Assembly: GCA_030248225.1 (NCBI GenBank)
Contig: JASANE010019335.1
Span: 18,346-82,345, forward strand
DNA: 64,000 bases
Source: Trileptium ribeirensis
Lineage: Eukaryota > Nematoda > Enoplea > Enoplida > Thoracostomopsidae
Reading direction: 5' to 3'
The notes below the pieces were generated by a model. That model was not told the origin of the DNA and did no database searches. It saw nothing but the letters and a program-made list of their open reading frames with translations. Of this stretch, positions 59,033 to 64,000 are shown piece by piece. How positions within the stretch are numbered: position 1 is the first letter of the stretch; each line of letters opens with the position of its first letter. A program made the translations under genes and the position numbers.

Positions 59033-59254
59033 AACTATAGAGCGGCATAAAAATAACGGTCATGTGTCTGCCCAATATTAGCACACTGCAGAAACGTTGA
59101 GCCAAATTTTAAGTCGGCCCTTTTTAACCTTATGCTTGCGTTAAAACTGACTCTATTTGAGCATGTTTTGACTCAATTTGAGTCGAGTTTTGACTTAATA
59201 GTCAGTCTTTGGGTCTTTTCTTTTAAGCCCAGCCCAGATTTGGCCAATTTTGAA

Positions 59255-59405
59255 GATACAGAGCTGATTTTTCAATCGATTCAGATCGAAGAGGCGGTTC
59301 AGAAAATACTCATTTTACCCACATCTCTGAAAAATTTCTTTTCGATTTTTTGAGGTCCCAATGGTCTTTCCCCCTTGGGAACCCAAAAATTTTTTCTTCG
59401 AAATA
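59255..59405 (+). repeat. Dispersed 150-bp repeat, left arm of an inverted pair
   Basis: GGCGGTTCAGAAAATACTCA and GGTCCCAATGGTCTTTC reappear in reverse complement at 61291-61447. A third copy is at 49.7 kb. The two arms bracket about 1.9 kb that contains two MITEs. Confidence 0.85.
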
Positions 59406-59472
59406 TGTTCATGTTGGGTACCGTTCTACTGGTGTGTATCTTGTTGAAATCTACACCACCGTTAAAAAGTTA

Positions 59473-60112
59473 CGCATCATTTACCTTAAGATGTGTGCAG
59501 AAGGGCCAGATTTTGCCACAGTCTGTCGCGGCTTCAAAGCCATGCTTGGCTAGACGCGGTCAGCCAGTGTTACATTTTTTGGGCCGAGCCAGAGCCTACA
59601 AATATATTTAGCTAATAGTAAAGTGAGGCTGATAAATTGCCACACGGGCCGGAATCGGTTGTAAAAGCCAAAAACATATGACGACAATGGAAAATCGCTA
59701 AAAAATGGAAATTTATGACAGTTATGGTTATATATTCGCAAAACATCCTTCCATTCATAATAGCATAATTTTCGTGCATAAAAAGCGCGTTTTACATATC
59801 TACTAGGTTGGCTTGTGAAAGGCGCTTAAACAAAAAATTTTGAAAATTGCGATTATTTATTTTGCCTGAATTTATGCGCTTTGCATGTAATATTTCGCCC
59901 GAATGTAATAAATATTTTTTCAGTAGCCCGTCCCGGCTATCAAACCCTGGGAAATAGCCACTTCCGGCATGTACAAACATACTAGCATAGCTTAGCTATT
60001 TATTTTATTTATGAAGGGGCGGATGCGGCTGTGCGTTTTTAATACGAGCCGGAATTCGCTCTGTGACAGAATCCGGACCTATACAGGTGCACATCTTAAG
60101 GTAAATGATGCA
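59473..60112. mobile_element. TGCATC-family MITE, copy c (640 bp)
   Basis: Left end CGCATCATTTACCTTAAGAT, right end ATCTTAAGGTAAATGATGCA. Flanks TTA (59470-59472) and TTT (60113-60115), one mismatch. The interior matches the 45158 copy in opposite orientation. No coding capacity. Confidence 0.85.
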
Positions 60113-60178
60113 TTTGAGGGGCTCAAGTAACCCTGAATGGCGGAAATAAAATGCAAGCCATGCCGTTCTCGATATATA

Positions 60179-60298
60179 GTACACATTGCAATTAAGGGAC
60201 ACCTTCAGTGACACCGTATGTATTTAAGGGACATACAAGTACACATTGCAATTAAGGGACACCTTCAGTGACACCGTATGTATTTAAGGGACATACAA
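60179..60298. repeat. Perfect 60-bp tandem duplication
   Basis: Two identical 60-bp units, each with ACACATTGCAATTAAGGGAC and ending AAGGGACATACAA. Related CCCTTAATACCATATG motifs follow at about 60495-60520. No difference between copies, so very recent. Confidence 0.95.
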
Positions 60299-60696
60299 TT
60301 TAAAACCTCTCTAGCTAAATAAATATCAAACCTACAACACTAAAGTTTGCACTATTGGAAAGCGTATATACTAGGCTCTGTTTGTACCAACTCTCAGATG
60401 TTTATATTTTTTCTATAGTGAAATATATTTGCATTAATATTTTGTCCCTTATTTCCCCAAAATAGGGTTAAAACTACTAAAAGTTACTAGTGTCCCTTAA
60501 TACCATATGTCCCTTAATACCAATATACTAAGCCTAAGCCTTAGTCTTAGACTAAGCTAAGGTCCTTATATGAGAGATAGACTACGTCTAAGCCTAAGTC
60601 GGTGGCTGCCGCCCTCCGAGCCCCCACTCTAAGCTGTTATTTTTTCTAACATAACGTAGCCCCTCAGGGTTACTTGTGCCTCTCATAACTTTCTAA

Positions 60697-61206
60697 TGCG
60701 GCGTTCACGTTATAATGTCCCCGCTGTTTGGAACTTTTGACCTCCTGTAGTCGCGACCCTACCGTATAGACAGTCAGGGTGACACACATACTGTATATCA
60801 AATGCCGAGGGTGTACGACACACCCTTAGCTACTACATTTTTTCTAGACAGTGTCGTACACACCCTTAGCTACCTATTTGGCGCGAATTAACTATAACGG
60901 ACACCGTCTGTAGCTAATGCGGTTTATTAGTCAACTGTCCTGTGGAGTTTTTCCTAAATTCTCGATATTTGTATCTAGCCCATATGAACATTGCTCAAAT
61001 AATTTCGAACACTGTCAATAAAACTGCCAGAAGACACGGTGTGCCTGACACTGTCGGTAAGCGGTAATACGCGTAACTAGCTACCGTTGAAAAAATTTAT
61101 TAAAAACATGGGGGTGTCTAAGACACCCTGTTGTCAACAGTGTGTCTGACACTGTATGGGGTACATAGGTTCCAAACGTTGGGGACATTATAACGTGAAC
61201 GCCGCA
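60697..61206. mobile_element. TGCGGCG-family MITE, copy 7 (510 bp)
   Basis: Intact terminal repeats with TAA (60694-60696) and TAA (61207-61209). Same 510-bp length as copies 1 and 2, but in opposite orientation by interior order. Very similar to copy 2. Confidence 0.92.
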
Positions 61207-61290
61207 TAACGGTGCCGTAGATTTCAATAAAATTTACACCAGTAGATTTCTCTCATCAAACCAAGTCGAAAGGTTCCCAACTTGACCATA

Positions 61291-61447
61291 TTTCGAAGAC
61301 AAAAATTTTTGGGTTCCCAAAGAGAGACCACTGGGACTTCAAAAAAACCGAAAAAAATCTTTTTCAGGAATTTGGGTAAAATGAGCATTTTCTGAACCGC
61401 CTCATCGAGCTGAATCGATTTCTACCAAAATCAGCTCTGTATCTTGG
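61291..61447 (-). repeat. Dispersed 150-bp repeat, right arm of the inverted pair
   Basis: Reverse complement of 59255-59405 at roughly 85 percent by eye, including CATTTTCTGAACCGCCTC and GACCACTGGGACTTC. Ends where the decayed LINE region begins. Confidence 0.85.
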
Positions 61448-61499
61448 ATAACATGCCTGAGTCAGACACTGATGAAAATATAGGGACCATAATCAGAAT

Positions 61500-64000
61500 A
61501 TATTTCAAGGAAAGCTGAGAAACCTCTAGGTTATGAACAGTGTCCAATAAGAGACACCTTATTTACAAATTATAGTCATGTCTATAACGGCTTTTCCAAG
61601 AAGCATTTCCGCATCATGAATCCAATAAATTGGCAAAAGCAGTCGACCTCCACTAAACACCGGGCTGAGCTACTTTTTTCAGAGCAAGCAATCAAAGTTC
61701 TCAAGATCAGAACATACAAGAAATTTCCAGAACGGGCAAACACATTAAAAAGACAGTTCTCAGCTAGCCTTTCTCTATAAAGGCTCTCAACAACACACCA
61801 AAGAAAATAGTTACTCAAGCCAAAATCCTTTCAATCAACCAAGCACAGCGCCCCCCCTGTACATGGATCTCTTAACGCAGACACCTCGCCTTCCAAACAA
61901 ACACTGTAGTAACTCTTATTAGAGTAGAACAACCTACAACACGATATTTCAGTGGAAAACATCCACTGGGCCATATCCAGCTTGGTAGGTCACATGGCCC
62001 AGACACAGACCTAGCATATACATCTCCACATGGGCAGGACTTTTAATCGTTGAGAGGTTGAAGATATTGTCTGCTTCTCTGATCCAGTGGATTCATTCCA
62101 CGTGCGTGAAGACATCGAAAGTAGTGTTTTATTCCAAAACCTGGGCGAAAAATATCGCTTTACAACAATCCTCCAAAATTCATTCAACCTAGTTGTTCTT
62201 TATCCTTCGTTTAAAGACCACGGAACGGCTGATTAAGGACAGGCACTTGCAACTTACTAAAGAATTGACAGCAAAGCTTCATCATAAGCAGCACGCCTAC
62301 TAATATCGCAAATCTGGTTCCTTGGCTGCACATCAGCAAGTCTGTATGATTGAAAACAATGTCTATACCAGCAGAGACAGGTTCTTTTGACTAGTTCTAT
62401 ACATAGGAGAGGCCGTTCTAACACGACTTTCGCATCCTTAATAAAGCCTTTTACAATATCTAAAATCTCCGAGGATATCAGCATTGGCTCTGGAGTCTCC
62501 TTTATTTTGCGGAACACGATGACGCAGTCTTGAGTGGTATCTCGGTGGCGCATTTTTAACGCGCACAGACACACAAGGAGAACCGTACAACTATCATGCA
62601 TGGGTATGAATAGTCTTATTCAAGAACTTAATGTAAGAAGCACCCATGCACAGCATTATTCAGATGATGTTAATATGTAGTGGACCAAATGTATCATCAG
62701 TGCGATATACTGATGTCCTTAGCCACTAATTCTAATCGTATACAAAGTAAACAAATTCAGCACGATCCAGTTTTGCGCATAAATGCTCCTAGATGCGGAC
62801 TTATAATATTCTACAACAAACATGAAGCACCGGAATTTGACGGCCTGTTCTTCCGCGTGGAAGATATCCCTGTTGTCGCAGAAAGTCAGCAAGTACCTTG
62901 GACTGATTCTTGAGCCAGCGTTAAGCTGGAATCGCCACACTTGGACTATATCTTCAAGAAAAACTAAGACAACCAACATGAGCCTGCCGGAGTTGCAGCG
63001 GCAAGTCATGGTGTTGCGGGAGTTACAGCTCTCAGCTATGGCCTTATGACGCAGTGAGTTCCTATCCATACAGCAGCGTTGGTGGTTATCTGGTGGCGAT
63101 GTCGATTAGGATATTTAAAAAACGAATAAATGATGTCACGCGACTGAGTTTATTCATCGCAACAGGGCACTGTTCATGTCGCGCCGACTATTGGCATGCA
63201 AGCATCCTTATGTGTTCCCACAGTGGATCCTGTCTCATAAGGGCGTCCATTATATGCTTCCGCATCGAGACTTAAGAGCGGTGTTCTGTGGTTTCTGAAA
63301 TAACAAAAGGCCGCACATGGACGTTGAACCGTATTATCAAGATAATTATAAGCATGCCAGCTCCCGTTTGAACGAATGGCATAAATGCTGCTCGAGTCAC
63401 GAGGTTCGAACGTCGATTCTCTAACCGGGGCGAATGACATAATGCATGTATCCTGTTATTACGAAGAACACCATGAACTTCTATACTGATGGATAGGAAT
63501 GGTGGTAACAAAAGGAGACAGTAGGTATGGGAATAAATGCTGATCGCAGCATTGAGCGTCTTACCTGTTCAGTTAGGCTTCGTTTTAAGAGCTGAGGTCT
63601 ATGTTATCTTTGGAATGGTAAAATCCTCTCTATCAGGATCAAATCGAAGAAATCAGGTCTGGCTATTTTGATTCGGACAGATAAGCTGCATTACAAACCT
63701 TCCAGCATACATACCTTCTAGGCTAGTGCTTGACTGTATCAATCGTCTCAAAAATTAAGCAAGATAACTTTGTCTCGTTACGATGAAATCCTGGGGCACC
63801 GCAGATTCACATACGATTAATGGAAGCCGACAAACTGTGCAGGAGTATACGGCCAGAAATCATAGGGGAAATGAGTCGTGTGCTTTACAATCCCCAGCCG
63901 AGCAACATTCGATCAAAGTTGGAATTGATCTATCTCTGTCCGTCGCAGGCTATGCTACTTGGACGAAATTACAGACGAACAAACTTCTACATATGAGCAA
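61500..64000 (+). mobile_element. Decayed non-LTR retrotransposon (I/R1/jockey-type), runs off the window
   Basis: Pieces in correct order but with shifting frames and stops. Before the polymerase, WIHSTCVKTSKVVFYSK (about 62087-62135). Then TTERLIKDRHLQ and LTKELTAKLHHKQHAY followed by HQQVCMIE (about 62220-62360), the ERLI..QHAY..ALHxxVxxIE region of such enzymes. Then NSLIQELN and YSDDV (catalytic YxDD, 62657-62671), SKYLGLILEPALSW (about 62888-62930), LFIATGHC (about 63150), and RNase H pieces FYTDG (63479-63493) and RAEVYVIF (about 63588-63611). The endonuclease half upstream is not readable; 61500 is a guess. Long minus-strand frames here (62257-62601, 62719-63069) are shadows. Clade is uncertain. 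Confidence 0.78.

Noticed and set aside
62257..63069. Long minus-strand frames of 114-116 codons
   Set aside because: The plus strand here carries reverse transcriptase motifs in order; the minus frames are shadows.

Overview
This is AT-rich, gene-poor nuclear DNA from an invertebrate animal. There are no operons, Shine-Dalgarno sites or long bacterial-style reading frames. Genes are split by introns with GT-AG borders (donors GTATGT and GTAAGC), and most of the window is repeats. The phylum cannot be fixed from sequence alone. Both recognised genes belong to families that are widespread in animals, and the LINE remnants are of types common in invertebrates.

Two genes are supported. (1) At 30803-34807 (+), a two-exon class A G-protein-coupled receptor of the neuropeptide (FMRFamide-receptor-like) kind, about 616 residues. 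Its single 2.15 kb intron carries a 70-bp satellite with a 55-bp perfect inverted repeat. (2) At 46592-52809 (+), a three-exon Stum/SPEC3-family membrane protein, about 209 residues, with phase-1 introns and an AATAAA signal 18 bases after the stop. Its introns hold four MITE insertions. Three further reading frames (2495-2695, 21569-21817 and 54269-54574, all on the minus strand) look more protein-like than the background, but I do not recognise them with confidence.

Mobile DNA dominates the rest. Three unrelated MITE families end in short inverted repeats and are flanked by 3-bp TWA duplications, the signature of PIF/Harbinger-type transposition: a TGCGGCG family (seven loci), a TGCATC family (three loci) and an AGGCGTG element. 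A fourth group has GC-rich arms around an AT-rich core rich in TTTGCCAA. There is also a hAT-like element nested in a MITE, a 62-bp-arm foldback element, a degraded LINE with readable reverse transcriptase and RNase H pieces at the right edge (about 61.5-64 kb), and a CR1/L2-like LINE tail on the minus strand at 53.1-53.4 kb.

Layout: 0-5 kb mostly featureless; 5-20 kb MITEs and tandem arrays (80-, 111-, 124-, 150-, 170-, 210- and 22-bp units); 20-30 kb AT-rich, with a microsatellite and GC-armed repeats near 26-27.5 kb; 30.8-34.8 kb the receptor; 35-46 kb small duplications, GC-rich repeats and nested elements; 46.6-52.8 kb the Stum gene; 53-61 kb repeats and MITEs; 61.5-64 kb the LINE. No transposase able to mobilise the MITEs was seen, and no CRISPR, rRNA or complete tRNA gene. 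I found no convincing new multi-gene system. The most unusual features are the TWA-flanked MITE population, with its internal palindromes and its concentration in the Stum gene, and the inverted satellite block in the receptor intron.
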